Shown one piece after another: positions 45,131 to 57,460 of a DNA stretch of 64,000 nt. Each line of letters opens with the position of its first letter. Position 1 is the first letter of the stretch. This stretch comes from Blasia pusilla (lineage: Eukaryota; Marchantiophyta; Marchantiopsida; Blasiales): positions 37,572,001-37,636,000 of the forward strand of contig CM114273.1 in the NCBI GenBank assembly GCA_050084515.1, written 5' to 3'. Below the pieces are notes generated by a model. It was not told the origin of the DNA. It saw nothing but the letters and a program-made list of their open reading frames with translations, and ran no database searches. Position numbers and translations under genes: made by a program.

Positions 45131-46237
45131 TGCCTCATTCACTTTTTGGGATGTTGTTGCATTCCTTTTCTTCTTTTGAAGTAAAATGGATTGTCCTTAA
45201 ATGTCTACTTGATGTTCGTGAATGGTACCTCCTACTTACTTTGATTTGATCCTGAGCATCAAAATAAAGAATCTCTCCAAGTGTTGATTCTTGAAGCACA
45301 ACCTTGGAAGAGGTGCCCCTAAGTTAATTGTGGAAAGAAATGTTGGCTGGAAAATAATACTCGTCCACCGGCAAAATAACTTCAAACCTGCCTAAAGTAC
45401 ACAACCCACTACTACAAAAGCGTTTGACAAAGTAGTATCGTTTTAAGACATGTGCGAACACGTAAGTAACATATTCCTATTGCTTTGGAAGGTTTTCTAT
45501 CCACATTAATAAAAGATTATATAGAGTAATTAGCCACGAGAGTAAAGATTATACATTCTTGTGGTTTCCCATGTTACTTTTTCCTTGTTCTATTTTCAGT
45601 GGTGGAAGTCCTGTTATTTTTGAGTTTTCCAATTTCATTTCCCATTTCTACTGCCCATTTGTTTCATATCCAACGCAAATTTTGTGTGAATGCATGGAAG
45701 GGGAATTTCAAACTAGTTTGTTGTGATTGTTCGTTTCCGGGAGCCATTGCCTGCGAAGGGTTCGAAATCGGAAGAGAAATCCACCAGACAATTGCAACGG
45801 AGCTGGAGTTCGCAGTGAATTTTCTAGCAGACTGATTTAGACAATTCGATGGTCTGTCCGTGGAATGAAATCGAGTACTAGGCCAATGGAGAGGACCTAA
45901 TCGCTCAATGCCACTTCAGAGCGATGCGAGGACAATTCGTCGATTTTTGGGCTGGCTTGAAGTTGCAGGCGGGTGCAGACGAGCCGATGGACTCGTGCGG
46001 TAGTTTGGAGGGTGGAGATGCTGTGGCCGGCGGGCTTCGCCATGGGGATCCATGCGACGTAGAGGAAGAGTTTAACTCGAGACGAGGTGGTGGATATCGG
46101 TAGCAAATAGAGAGGTCTCTCGGAGGAAGCGAACGGTCTTCTCGAGTTGTCGAGGCGAATTGATTGTGTGAGTTGCAGGTCTGGAGAGGCGGTGTAGAAA
46201 ACTACTCCACTCAAACGGGTGAATTGGATATGTAGAA
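45131..46237. other. Upstream region of HEMK
   Basis: AT-rich to about 45600, then more GC-rich sequence next to the HEMK start. A promoter is expected here but no element can be named. Confidence 0.4.
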
Positions 46238-48856
46238 TTGTTGTGTTCAGAAGTCACTGGTTTGCAGAGAAATCAACCTATGGCGGTGTTAGGTCGTATC
46301 ACGGTCCCTCTGTCACGATTATCGGAGCACCTGTATAATTTTCCTCACCTCAGGACGTCGACCTTTAGGTTCTGTAACAGTAGTTTAAACCTATGCGCGC
46401 CCCGAGTTGCGATTTCTTCCCGGCGTGTTCCTTCGGTCGATTCATCATCGTTTGGAGGTTGTCTTAATGTCCAGAGGAACGCACACGGGCTCTGTCGCTG
46501 CACGGCTTCGAGTAGTAGGTCGCGGGGATCAGAGACAGGAGGATCGTCGGGTGCCGTAGCAGTAGTCCTACAGGAGGTATCAACTCCCGGAGCTGCTGTT
46601 GGATTTCGTCATGAAGTAGCGACTCCTCTGTGTGAGAGAACGGCGTGCAGTATTGAATCGTTGATAGATGTGCTTCGATGGAGGAAGCAAGCTCAGGAGT
46701 TAGCGTCTACGGTTGGTTCCGAGTTTCTGGACACAGATGGAGGTCCTGAGGTGAGCGATTTACTGAGAGAGCTGGAGTGGCTGCTTGATGACGCAGTTGC
46801 AGGCTGTGCGTGTTGGTCGGAAAATTTGGACGTCCTTTCGAGCTCGTCGTGGAAGCAGTTTGCTTGGAGGGATGTGAAGGATTTAATGAATTCAAAGGTG
46901 GACAGTGATTTCCGTTTTTTACGTGGTACAGGCAGAAGAGATCAGGCGGCGTCGGAAGAGGATGTATCCGACAATTATGGGGCGTTTGGTGCTCTCTGCA
47001 AAGAGCGGTATTCGGATCCTGTAATAGAGTTTGCAGCAGATTGCGGTTGTTCTTGTGATGGTATTAGAGAGAGCTTAGCCGGGATGGCTTCTAGCGAAGA
47101 AATTGAATCTGAGATGGAAGCAAGAGCAGGCGTCTCGAGATCAAAGAGGGTCACAGACGAAATGCATGGGAGCCCAACTTCAAGCTCGAAGAACGCTACC
47201 AATCTTCAACTTGTGCTCAGGATGAGTTTAACTGATCTGGACAAATCATGGAAGGAAAGAATTTTGAGGAGAAAACCATTTCAGTATGTAGTTGCAGCTG
47301 CCCATTGGAGAGACTTCGTCTTAAGTGTTATGGAGGGAGTCCTTATACCCCGACCAGAGACTGAGCAGCTGGTCGATTTGGTGGAGGCAGCTATATCAAA
47401 CAATGAGTCTTTGAGATATGGAATATGGGCCGATCTCGGTACTGGAAGTGGAGCAATTGCTATTGCCGTAGCTCGTCTTCTGCATCATTCCGGATCAATG
47501 GTAGCCATTGATGCCAGCAGTGCCGCTGTGGCTGTTGCGAACAGGAACGTGATAAGATACTCTCTTCAGGTACAAGGGATTTCCATCTAAATCTCGCAGC
47601 GTCGGCAGCAATTATAGGGCGTTTCTCTTGTTCTCTTATGATTCTCAAAGAAGAATTGACAGTCTTCCGTATCATTACTTCGCCAGTTTCCAAGTTGGTC
47701 ACTTTGCCTACGTCAAAGGCTAACCGTACAAAAATTCTTGGTAGTCAAGGTTATTTAGAGACGATGGATCCCTTGTCTACAGAACGTTTGAGAGGCTGAG
47801 GTGAACAATCGAACCGGCAGTCTGATGCTCCTGGTACTCACAATATCCGGATACTCACCCATTGAGGGAATCAACAAATGGTCTCTACTTTCAGAGATGC
47901 AATCTCTAAAGTCTGAAGGGACTCGGTGAATAGAATCCATGTCGTTGTCCAGAATATTTTCTAAAGTACCTCACTCTTCTTTTCCATATGTTCAGGACAA
48001 AGTGAAAGTGCTCCAAGGCTTCTGGTTCTCTCCTCTGCAAAACAAGGTAGGCGAACTGGCTGGAATTGTAAGCAATCCACCATACATACCCACAAAGAAT
48101 CTAGTGGCCCTACAGGCCGAGGTTGGAAAGCATGAACCAAGAATTGCCCTTGACGGGGGACCGGATGGGATGGATGATCTGCTTGAAATTTGTCGAGGAT
48201 CTGCAACAGTGCTGAGGTCTGGTGGATTTCTTGCCTTGGAGGTATGATTTGAACATTTTTTTCTGGCTCCTCTTTTTGTTAGCATGATGCATGTCTTTCT
48301 TATCCAGGTTCTACGTAATTATGTATTTGATTTGAAAAACGACCAATTTCAGGGCAATTTTTCCTGGGCAATCTTCTATTTTTACAGCTGAGGACATATC
48401 AATAGAATGGTCCCAAGAAAGTCAATTCTATTATCTGTGACAATCCCACTTTATCTGTGACAACCCCACTAGAACGAACTTTTCTTTGTACTGGCAATAA
48501 ACAAAGGAAGCATCAGGTTTATGACTAGTCATCATCAGAGACTTTTTTCAATTGAAGTGCAACTTAGGTTCATGATCCTGTTTCAAAGTCCACCTAGTTC
48601 AGCCCCTATCCTGGGTCATAACTCCCAGATAGATGCTCTACATACTTGTACAGGAAGTTTTTTTTGTCATCTTACAGTTTGTGTTGCAACTCTATCACAG
48701 ACTAATGGTGGAGAACAGGCAGAAGCTCTCCAATATCATCTTTGCGAAATGAGGGTTATTGAAGAGACAGGCAATCCTGCCCCTTGTTTTCAAGATGTGA
48801 AGTGTGTGAAGGACTTCGCAGGCATCACCAGATTTGTCACAGCCTTCCGACAATAA
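46238..48856 (+). CDS. HEMK: HEMK/PrmC release-factor glutamine methyltransferase, organelle type
   Basis: Three exons: 46238-47569 (444 codons), 47996-48241 and 48701-48856, joined in phase 0; about 577 residues. It methylates the GGQ glutamine of peptide-chain release factors using SAM. Residues 340-380 read ERILRRKPFQYVVAAAHWRD and GVLIPRPETE, a block typical of plant HEMK. Motif I, DLGTGSGAIAIAVARL, is at 399-414, and VAIDASSAAVAVA follows. The catalytic NPPY motif is in exon 2 (about residue 471; GIVSNPPYIPT), followed by EPRIALDGGPDGMDDL. Exon 3 ends FVTAFRQ. The N-terminal ~100 residues are rich in Ser/Arg and look like a transit peptide; a second ATG at 46280 is an alternative start. 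The 140-330 region is longer than in bacterial PrmC. Confidence in family is high, in the start moderate. Confidence 0.92.
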
Positions 48857-49737
48857 ACACTTTTGTGATCACTCTAGATTTTTTCCCTTTGGAACAGCAG
48901 GCAGAGGAGCAGAATGTGACCACATTCTCAAATTCCCCCTATACAGTTTTGTACAAGTTATGCATCATTTAGTGGAAACTCATGCTCGCTATCCTTGTAG
49001 TTAGCACCTTGTCTGCAGCTGTTGATCTGGACAGGTCAGTTGCATTCAAAAAAGTTCGAGAGAAACAAAGATTCTCAAGTTCTGTTCATGTATAGGATGT
49101 GTACAAAGCAGTTTCAAAAGTATCGGAAGTAGGTTAACGGCCAAATGATTTGAAGGCTGTTTCCCTTGTTACATGAATGGTTTACATCATGCTCCCTCTA
49201 TAGGTGATAGGGCTTTATGGGTGGATGGCTCTCATGCAGAGAACAATATCCATAAAATTGTTGGTTGATGACGGCAAGCCAACCTGCAACACAGAAGTCA
49301 TGCTCCTCCAAATTGGTGGCTTCTTTAGACTGTCACAAGTGGTAATGTGTGTCGATAGATCTTTCATGAGATCACTCTGTTGGTGAGAGCAAAGAAAGTG
49401 GTGTCATATTCCTATAATCTGGCTCCGCTTCCTTAAGTTAAGGGATGGTCAACAAGCCCATGTAGAGTGGAATGGCAATTCCTACAACAGGGTGCTACCA
49501 CATTCCTTACGTGAGAACCTATCTTCCATTCCCTGATTAGACAAGGTGATGAGACTATTTATGATAATAAGGTATAAATAAAATAAGGGAAGAAGCCCTC
49601 CATTGGATTTGTGGAAATTTAAGTAACTTTAATTCCCCCGTCGAGTTGCCGAATCTAGTTCTTAGGATCGGTCAAATCCTGGAGAAATAAATCTTTCATT
49701 GACCCATTCCAAGAGAAGGAAACTTGCAGGTACCATC
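48857..49737. other. 3' flank of HEMK
   Basis: 3' untranslated region and spacer. No recognisable coding region. Confidence 0.4.
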
Positions 49738-49856
49738 ATTGTTGGACTCTAAATTGGCCAAAAGTTGGAGTAGAGATAGCAGTCGATTGATTGACCGAAC
49801 ATTTAAACAATCGCTATCTCTACATTAACTTTCGGCCAGTTTAGAGTCCAACAAAT
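49738..49856. repeat. Long imperfect hairpin (MITE or miRNA-precursor-like)
   Basis: Arms of about 43 nt pair almost completely: ATTGTTGGACTCTAAATTGG... on the left and ...CCAGTTTAGAGTCCAACAAAT on the right, with GAGATAGC/GCTATCTC at the inner ends and a ~30-nt loop. It could be a small MITE or a small-RNA precursor. Confidence 0.85.
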
Positions 49857-52255
49857 ATTTGCATTTTCGCTTAATTTGTCATATCCGAGTGCCTCCTCCA
49901 AGGAGGAACTCAAACATTAGAGCATTTCTCTTAAACAACAATATGGAGATGTCCGTAATTCTTCATGAGAAACGCTCAAAATAAAAAACTACTGAATACT
50001 GTCCACGTAGTGATCCTTAAGTAAAACCACTAGATCTAGATATGGCTTAAGGTATGAAGCAAATTTGCATTTTAGGTGAACAGCTATTTTCTACTATGAC
50101 GTTCTGAGGCAATCGCAAGGAGAGACGAGGGTTGAGTGAGCTCTGCCAAGAGCGAGAATGATTTCTCAAAATAGGTCAAGAAATAGTTGCTACAAATCCT
50201 TACACTTTGTGTCCATGACCGGTACCACTTTTCCTCCTTGGAAAGAGAAGATATTGGCTAGTGCTGCCCAGGTATCCTAAGATCTTCATTGAGTTCCCAA
50301 ATTTATAGAAGGCTACACGCAATGCACAATCCCGACCCCAAAGATGCATCCCAACCCCGTAAGAAGGAAAATAGTCGATGCTCCCTTTGGGTCTCACTTC
50401 GTCTATGATTGAAACTTAGTCTGAACATATTTAGGGGGGAGTCAAAAACATCTCTAGAGTCAATTGCACAAAAGTTTCTAGGTACACACTAGTTGGCATG
50501 GCATGCCCAAGTCATCTCTATTTTTTCAAAGAAATATCCTTCCCTTTAATCTTGAAATAAATCTCAAACCCCTTCGAGACTCGCAACTCTCGTTCTACCT
50601 TCCCCTCCATATTCACGCACCCCTTCCTCTCAAAAACATTTCTAAATTTTTTTTTTCAAATAGAAACCTTTTTAGAATTACGTTTAGGGTGAGAAACGTT
50701 TTACAGTTGTTTTCAAATGAAAATTTTCCTCTTACGTATTCTTCAATGCTTTTTAGTGAGTTTGTCTTGTGTGGGACTTACTCATTTGGTTAGATTATTA
50801 TTATGCAGTGAAATTCCCTTCTTTTCATTTCCTATCATATTTCTTGTGGTACTTCTTCTTACATTTCCTTTGATTTTCTTGTGAACGTGCAACAATTGTT
50901 AGCTATCGAATATGTGTAACTTTCTTTTATATCTATTTTAATACATATTTTTCGTGAAAGTGTAAAATTTTGGAACTTTTATGAGAAATGTGGAGCTTCT
51001 TCTATATGATCTTTCATATATGCTAGTGAAAGTGCAGAGTTAAGGAAAAGAAAATATAGATCTTATATATTTTCTTTGATGTATTTTAGTGAACGTGGAA
51101 AGTGTTTGCTAATGAACTCATGCAAAGTGCCTTTCCATAGTCAACGTGGAAGGATCTTGGGATGAACTTCTTTTATTGTCTAGTCTTATTACACTATCTC
51201 CCGTTTTGTATTCTCCATGGGCCTATTACCAACCTTCATCAAGTTCGAGAGTCCTTTGGGCCCAACCTCTTTCTAACTATTTCCCCTTATTTTTACTTTC
51301 AGTGTTTCTTTCCTCGCCCAAGGAAAAGAAACACCAACTATTACATGTTAAGTTTTCCGAGCTTCATTTATGCCCTTTAAACGGAAAAATAAGAATTTAA
51401 AATAACGAAGTAATGGTTGAGTTCTCTTAGCAAACGCCACAGGGAACTCTTATTCAAAAGAGTGATAGCAAACTATATGCCCTTCGCATGGCTCATCGCA
51501 TGCAACCTCCACTAGTTGAATGTACTAAAAAAAATTCTCCTAAGATGCATCAAATTTCGCTATTAAGAATAGAGATAGATAGAAAAGTGCCATTTCTACC
51601 TATCTCTATTTGGATGCTCGTTTATCTCTCTAACATGCGCAATAATTTTTAAAATTTTATCTAAACAAAAAAATTTCCACTTATTCATTATTGGCAGAAT
51701 TTTTTTAATGAAACCTTCTTCTCGGTTTTCTGTTCTCCAAATTAGATTTGAAATTTACGTATCTAACAAATCAAATAAATAATTAAAAGTAAAATAGAAT
51801 GAAAATTATTTAAAAGATATCATTTTAACCAATAATTACTCTTTTAAAATAATTTCCTGAAAATATTAAGAAACCAACTCACTCAATAAATATCAAGGAA
51901 GAATTCTCTCACACTTTCAAGGAAAATGTATGACTTTTTTTAGGCGATCTTTTGTGAAAAAAAATGAGTGCTAGAGTCTAAAGATATTATCATGATAGTG
52001 GAATTCATGAATTGCGAAGAAAATTCCATAACAATTTCTATTATTGTTAGAGCACATCTTCTTTACCAAGGTGTCCTGCTTGTCGGGGCCTGGACTGTCA
52101 GATAGAGGAACCCCTCAGTATCGCCTCTGGACACTCATCAACAAAAGAGCGCACACCGCAGTTGGCTCTATGAAGAAACGTTTGAAAACGCTAGGACCCA
52201 ACGTGCAAGACGCTTGCTCATTCTCTGAAAGGACTTCCTCAGGAATCCAGTCGCT
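49857..52255. other. AT-rich spacer, no gene recognised
   Basis: Low-complexity AT-rich DNA with short ORFs on both strands and no motif. Confidence 0.45.
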
Positions 52256-53060
52256 AGCCCAGATTTTATTGGCATCCAGGTCGCCCGTGCGAGTTTCAGC
52301 CGCAAGAACATGTGCGGGCTAGGATGAAGGGTGCGGGTTGCAGGCGCGGTGCGGGCCCAATGCGGGTTGGATGCATGCACCCTCATAGGCTTGGCGCGGA
52401 CTGCCCGAACGGGTAGGTGGTCATCGCGCGAGCTAGTGGGCTTGGCCTGGGCCTAGTGCGTAAGATTGCATGTGGAAAATATCCATGGACTTGCGTCCGT
52501 CCTATGGAAGGACTTATCCATGTGGGCCCCACATTCCCCTTATTTCTCATTCCTCCCACTTACTTATATGTTCCATACTTTCCCGTTTCTTCCTTTGTCC
52601 ATCCCCACTTCCTCCCCCCTTATTTCCCCACTTGCCCTTGCCCTAACTTCCATCATTAACTATATAAGTATGGGTCCCACCTCTTGCAATCCATGTCCCT
52701 GGAAATTTCCATACTTTTCCATTTTTTGCAACCATGCGGGCAAGCGAGTGTGGCGCGGGCCTCCAAACCTAGCGCGGGCTTGGTGTGGGTTGGTGCTCAA
52801 GCTAGAGGCAAGCCTTGAGCCCGCGTACAGGTTGAGCTTGGACTTGGAGCAAGTTGTATGCGGGCCTAGTGCGGACTTGGCGCACGTTAGGCGCAGGCTT
52901 ACTAGGCTTACGCTCGAAATACGTTGGCTGCTTACGGTCTGAGGATCGGAGGATTCAGACTTACGATCAAAGCGTTCGGGCTTTGTGGAAATCTGAGGCT
53001 CGGAGGATGCGGGCCATGTAGACATTGGTGCGGGCTTAAGTATGGGCCTTGTGCGGGAAA
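52256..53060. repeat. Degenerate GCGGGCTTGG-type repeats, with copy 3 of the ~260-bp repeat inside
   Basis: Variably spaced copies of GCGGGCTTGG/GCGGGCCTAG (52260-52465 and 52735-53060). The ~260-bp dispersed repeat at 52465-52735 splits the array. The same motif in inverse sense is at 27520-27680. Confidence 0.6.
52465..52735 (+). repeat. Copy 3 of a ~260-bp dispersed repeat
   Basis: Starts ATGTGGAAAATATCCATGGA, contains GTCCGTCCTATGGAAGGACTT, GGGCCCCAC, a long pyrimidine tract, TATATAAG (near 52660), GGGTCCCACCTCTTGCAATCC, and ends near CCATGTCCCTGG. The most complete copy of the three. Confidence 0.65.
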
Positions 53061-53834
53061 AATCGAGATTCGTGCATGAGGTGGTGTGCGGATAGGGGAG
53101 GATTTGGATTGTTATTGAAGACACTTGAGTGGGTAGAGAAGAAAGTGGAAGATTAAAATAAAGTTAAGTAGGGTGGTTGTATTAAGAATATGTTAGTTGT
53201 AAATGAAAGTGGTTAATGAAGTGGGAATATTATAGGTGGGGGGAGGGAGGGAGAATATTAAAATATAATAGAATAGGGTAGTTGTATTAGAAATTTGGTT
53301 AGTTGCAAATTAAAGTGGTTAAATAAGTTAGGATGGTTGAAAAATGATTGGGATTAGGAGAACAAAATAAGATTTGCTAAATGGTGATTAATGGAAATGT
53401 TTTAGGAAGAAATAGTAAATGGGGGTAGATGCGGAAAAATAAAGAAGGGTTCATTCCCTACCTTCCATCCTCCCCTACATAAACTTGCTCAGTTTTGGTA
53501 TATTCTCACAATCTCACTCCTCCCTTCTTCTCCCTCTCTCTACTCTTTTGTGGAAGCCTTTTTCCTCCATAGATAGGTGAACTTGACAAGTGAGATTAAC
53601 AAGTGAGAATATATTTTGCCACTCGATAATCCTCATATTTGAAGGTGTCTCGGTTATCTAGGCTAGCATATTAATCTTTCTTGTTTTCATAGTGATTGTT
53701 CCAAGATAGTTATTGGGGCATTCGCAAACAATATTTGGTGTAATTTGCATACATTTCACTGGTCCATATGTCCTAATATTGACATGATAAAATTGTTGCA
53801 AAGTATCCAAATATTATTTGGGTCAGGTTAGTGT
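53061..53834. other. Spacer
   Basis: AG-rich and AT-rich sequence, nothing recognised. Confidence 0.4.
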
Positions 53835-54101
53835 GTGATTTTAATCATGACCAAAGCCAAAGAGCTCCAACAGGTCGTGAAGGAACATTGGGAAGAAATA
53901 CATATGGAAGGTGGAGCATCAAGCAAATGGCAATCTAAGTATTGTTCCTATTCTATGAAAACCTATCCTAGAACCGATCACAGCACGCAGATGATGGAAC
54001 ATTTAACACGAGAGAGACGAAAGAAAAAGGATGGGAATCATGATATCTATCATGCCAAATTATGTATGAAGGTCCCTCCTAATATGCAACGGGATCTCTG
54101 A
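53835..54101 (+). pseudogene. BED-type zinc-finger fragment of a hAT-like transposase
   Basis: An 88-codon frame reads KEHWEEIHMEGGASSKWQSK, then YCSYSMKTYPRTDHSTQMME and HLTRERRKKKDG. It resembles the N-terminal BED zinc finger of plant hAT transposases (W..H, KYC, then H...MMEHL), with one Cys lost (SKYC instead of CKYC). No further transposase domain follows before family M copy D. Confidence 0.45.
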
Positions 54102-54869
54102 AACTAGACACTTGTGGGAAATGGACAAAAAAGGGAAGGGAGACCCTCGAGCAAAGTAGAGGAGACTATGTCATTCCAAATGGCTTCACAACATACATGA
54201 AATAGTGTTTATATTGTGTCCAATGTTGATGGGGTTGCGAACATGACACCGCCACTTCCCAAATTGGCGGTGTCAAGAGTCACTTCCCAAAGTGGAAAGT
54301 AAATTATACTCAAAACAATAATTTCCCGAAATAATAAGTTTCTCTACATGACTTCAAATGAGCCGAAACGAATGGGAAACCTGCTCTCTTATGTTAGGGT
54401 CAGGGAATCCAAATGCCACGAATAACCTAAGAGAGCAAGTTATCCGTCATCCTCAACCTCTTGAGGTTGTCCTCCACTATCCTCGAAGGTGCTCTACTAT
54501 ATCTCGTCGATCTACCTTAAAATACGTGACACTTGTCGTGCTCATATACATCACTACACAACATAGATCTTTGTCACCGAATACACATACAAACACGCAC
54601 GATCCCATGCTAACTCATGGTATCCAGACATCGAGATTATAAGTACCCAAATATCTCCAATCGCCCCCCTAGTTGGTGGTTAGATCCCTCTAATTCTAGA
54701 TAGTCATCTATCCCTGCCTACCAAAATATACATCTCTAGAATGCTAAGAGCCAAAATTTTGGGTACTCATATAGCCCCATTATTATTCGCCTTCTTATCA
54801 CCCACATCACAAACACAAGTTAGAATCTATAACTACATAGTACCTACTCTATGTACATGTGGGGTACAT

Positions 54870-55143
54870 CCATCAACTCCGAGGAACCCTTGTAAAATTT
54901 TGTGTCAGACATGCCATGTGCCATCCTCTCGAACACCCATCACAAACTAGCATAGTGGCTGCACCACGGGCAAAACCACACAACATACAACGCAAGCCTG
55001 CTCGGGTCAACAGTACCGCAAATGTTAGGAAGGTGAAATGGCGCATAGTTACGCACATGGTCCTTCCAAACCTTACCATCACATCCCTCCAATAAGAGAA
55101 CACCAAATGAAAAAACATCACGCACTCTCAAAATAGTGCATCC
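54870..55143 (-). pseudogene. Copy D integrase tail and PHD finger
   Basis: The best-preserved PHD finger ligand set of family M: RCMLC, ATMLVCDGCSRGWHMAC (the Cys changed to Tyr in copy A is intact here). The last Cys pair is damaged (WMYPTC after a shift). Upstream is the SH3-like block VRDVFSFGVLLLEGCDGKVW. It confirms the C4HC3 pattern as ancestral. Confidence 0.82.
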
Positions 55144-55173
55144 TATTTCAGAGAGTGATCACTCTCTGAAATA
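55144..55173. repeat. 30-bp perfect palindrome at a deletion junction in copy D
   Basis: TATTTCAGAGAGTGATCACT... reads the same on both strands over 55144-55173. Copy A has the single sense CAGAGAGTGATG here and about 90 bp more. So copy D has a deletion whose junction is an inverted duplication. Confidence 0.88.
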
Positions 55174-55299
55174 ACTTAGCCTTCTAAGAACATGCTCACA
55201 TCCATACATCAAGGTAATCGAGGTTGAACACCTCACTAGCATCTCGACGATTGGCCGTAGGTAAATACGGCTCTTGATCATAAAGTAATAAGTACGATG

Positions 55300-56330
55300 A
55301 GAAAGACATTTAGGATGTTTTTCTGTTGAATCTATATCCCATTTCCAACCAGGGCAACATGAGGTTCCAATCTCCTAGATGACCTCTCTACAAGCCATAC
55401 TTGCATAAACCTCTCTTCATCGCCTACACAACCCAAGGTACAACCCTCTCCACTAGTTCATCCGCCTCAAGATGATCTCGCAAAGTGGTGCGGTGGTCAA
55501 TTAGCGCATGATCACACAAGGCCTGAAATTCCCTATGAAACTCTCTATCCTAGTCTCTCAACACCTTAGCTCGTGCGCCATAATGACTCAGCACTTGATC
55601 TAGGAAGGTGTATGATACTCCCTCACTCACTTTGTCAGGAAATACAACCAACTCTATCCACTTCGAGAATTGCTCGACCATCACCAACACATAACAATTA
55701 TGGCGCTTTGTCCAAGGTAAAGGTCCTGCAAAATCTAAACTCCATCTATAACCTAAATCCATGATCGATAATGGATGCAATTGTGGAGTCGGAGCATTAA
55801 ACGATGCACTGACCCGATCAGTGGAATCACACACCATGCACTTGGGAATAAACTTTAGGACATCAGTTTGCATGCCTCGCCACCAATACTATGTACGGAG
55901 CAAGCTATATATCCACTTCACTCCAAAATGACCGAACTTCTCTTAGACATGTTGCACCGAACGTGCTCTCTATGAAGAATGGGGCACTACTCGTACTTTG
56001 TCATCCTCCCAAACTTGCAACACATGTGTCCCCTCCCACCGAAACCGTCTGCCTCGTTGTAGGATCCGATCCCGCTCTCTAGCATCCATCGTGCTCGCAA
56101 CGCTACCAATACACAAGTACTCCAAGACTACTCCATCAGTGTGAATATCTTGGCCACATGTCGCCTCCTCACTGGCCTTTGGATCTAAGGGCTCTCCATC
56201 AGACCTCGCCATCGAAGTTTTAACACTCTGGCTCTCCATAGCTAACAAGCCCAAATAGGCTAACGAACGTCATCCAGGCACCAACTCCTCATCACTCTCT
56301 CCATGCCAACAAGCTCCAATCGCATCTCCA
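55300..56330 (-). pseudogene. Copy D integrase core
   Basis: Contains YRWSLDFAGPLP (first D), SKWIELVVFPDKVSEGVSYT and HYGARAKVL, a zinc region CMVCDSTDRV, and the post-RNase H linker DIHTDGVVLEYL. The second D block and catalytic E are in other frames. Non-functional. Confidence 0.8.
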
Positions 56331-56605
56331 TCACAAAACTTGGAGTTTCATCATTTTGATATCAATTAGAATATGATATGTGTTTGATGTATTTGTCATG
56401 TCATTTCCGTATTGAAAAATTTTCTATAGAAAATTTTTGTACATATAATTGGCATGGAAAGTTTATTGATATAAAAAAATCAATATCAAAAAAATATTTA
56501 ATTGATATCAAATCAATATGAAAGTTAGCGCTATCAAATTTCATGTTGAAATTATATCAAAGTTAGTACCCTCTAATTTTCATGATGTCTTTGACTCGGG
56601 CATAG
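56331..56605. mobile_element. AT-rich insertion in copy D
   Basis: About 270 bp of AT-rich DNA with local inverted repeats around TTGATATCAA interrupts the linker between integrase and RNase H, which is continuous in copies A and B. It looks like a small non-autonomous insertion, but no clean target duplication was found. Confidence 0.5.
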
Positions 56606-57460
56606 GTTACGGCTCAAACCATCTGCATCTTGGTTGAGCGTCCCAAGTCGATGTACCACCTAGAAATCATACTCTTGCAAAAATAGAACCCATCTCGTAA
56701 GCTTTCGTATAAGTTTGTCGAACGCCATCACCACTTAAGTGGCTGATGATCAATAATGATGATAAGGGGGTTGCCGAATAAGTAACATCTAAAATGCGCA
56801 ATAGCCCACACTTCAGCCAAGCCCTCATCATCATACGAGCTATAATTCGCCTTTATAGCGTTATCCGACCAACTAGCGTAAGCCACCACGAACACTCTAC
56901 CCTCATTGTCATGTTGGGTGAGCACCACTCCAAGCTCCAACATACTTCAATCAGTATGAAAATGGAAAGGAAGCTCCCTGATCAGTCTCCTCAGTATGGG
57001 CGCCGACGTCAACTTATCCTTGAGCAGTTGAAATTCTCTCTCCTACTCATCCCCCTAGTGCCACTTGTGATCCACCTTGGTCAGCAAGGTTAACGGCTTC
57101 GCAATTGAAATAAAGCCCTTGATGTACCGTCGATAAAAAGGGCGTGGAATGCATAAGATATCCTCTACCTTCCTTTATTGCACACCAAGGCCACTTGGGT
57201 ATATTATATGACCCAAGTACTCAATCTGGTCGTAGAAGTACTTGCACTTGCAAGGATGTAGCTTTACCCCATGTTACTGTAATTGTCGAAACACCTCCTC
57301 CAGATGTCGCTCACGCCCTCAACTGTGATGCTTAAAACTACAATGTCATCAATATAACACGTAGCAAAATCTAGACTTGCAAAGATCCTATCCATGACCC
57401 TATAAAACTATGTCAGGGTGTTCTTTAACTCAAATGGTAAGAACCGTCACTCTTGCATAG
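56606..57460 (-). pseudogene. Copy D RNase H and partial RT
   Basis: RNase H has LELGVVLTQHD, FVVAYASWSDNAIKANYSSY and LIIIIDHQPLKW (56728-56943). RT has a YIDD active-site block near 57345-57365. It ends near 57460, within the RT segment upstream of the active site. Confidence 0.78.

Larger units (their letters stand above)
54285..57460 (-). mobile_element. Family M copy D: 3' half
   Basis: Minus-strand element from a truncated RT (about 57460) through RNase H, integrase and PHD finger to a B1-A2 right end. B1 lies at about 54537-54661 and A2 starts with TGTCACG near 54533 after a 2-nt AG spacer. A2 is cut off near 54285, so B2 is lost. At 57460 it abuts a Helitron helicase remnant. Frames are broken throughout. 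Confidence 0.85.
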
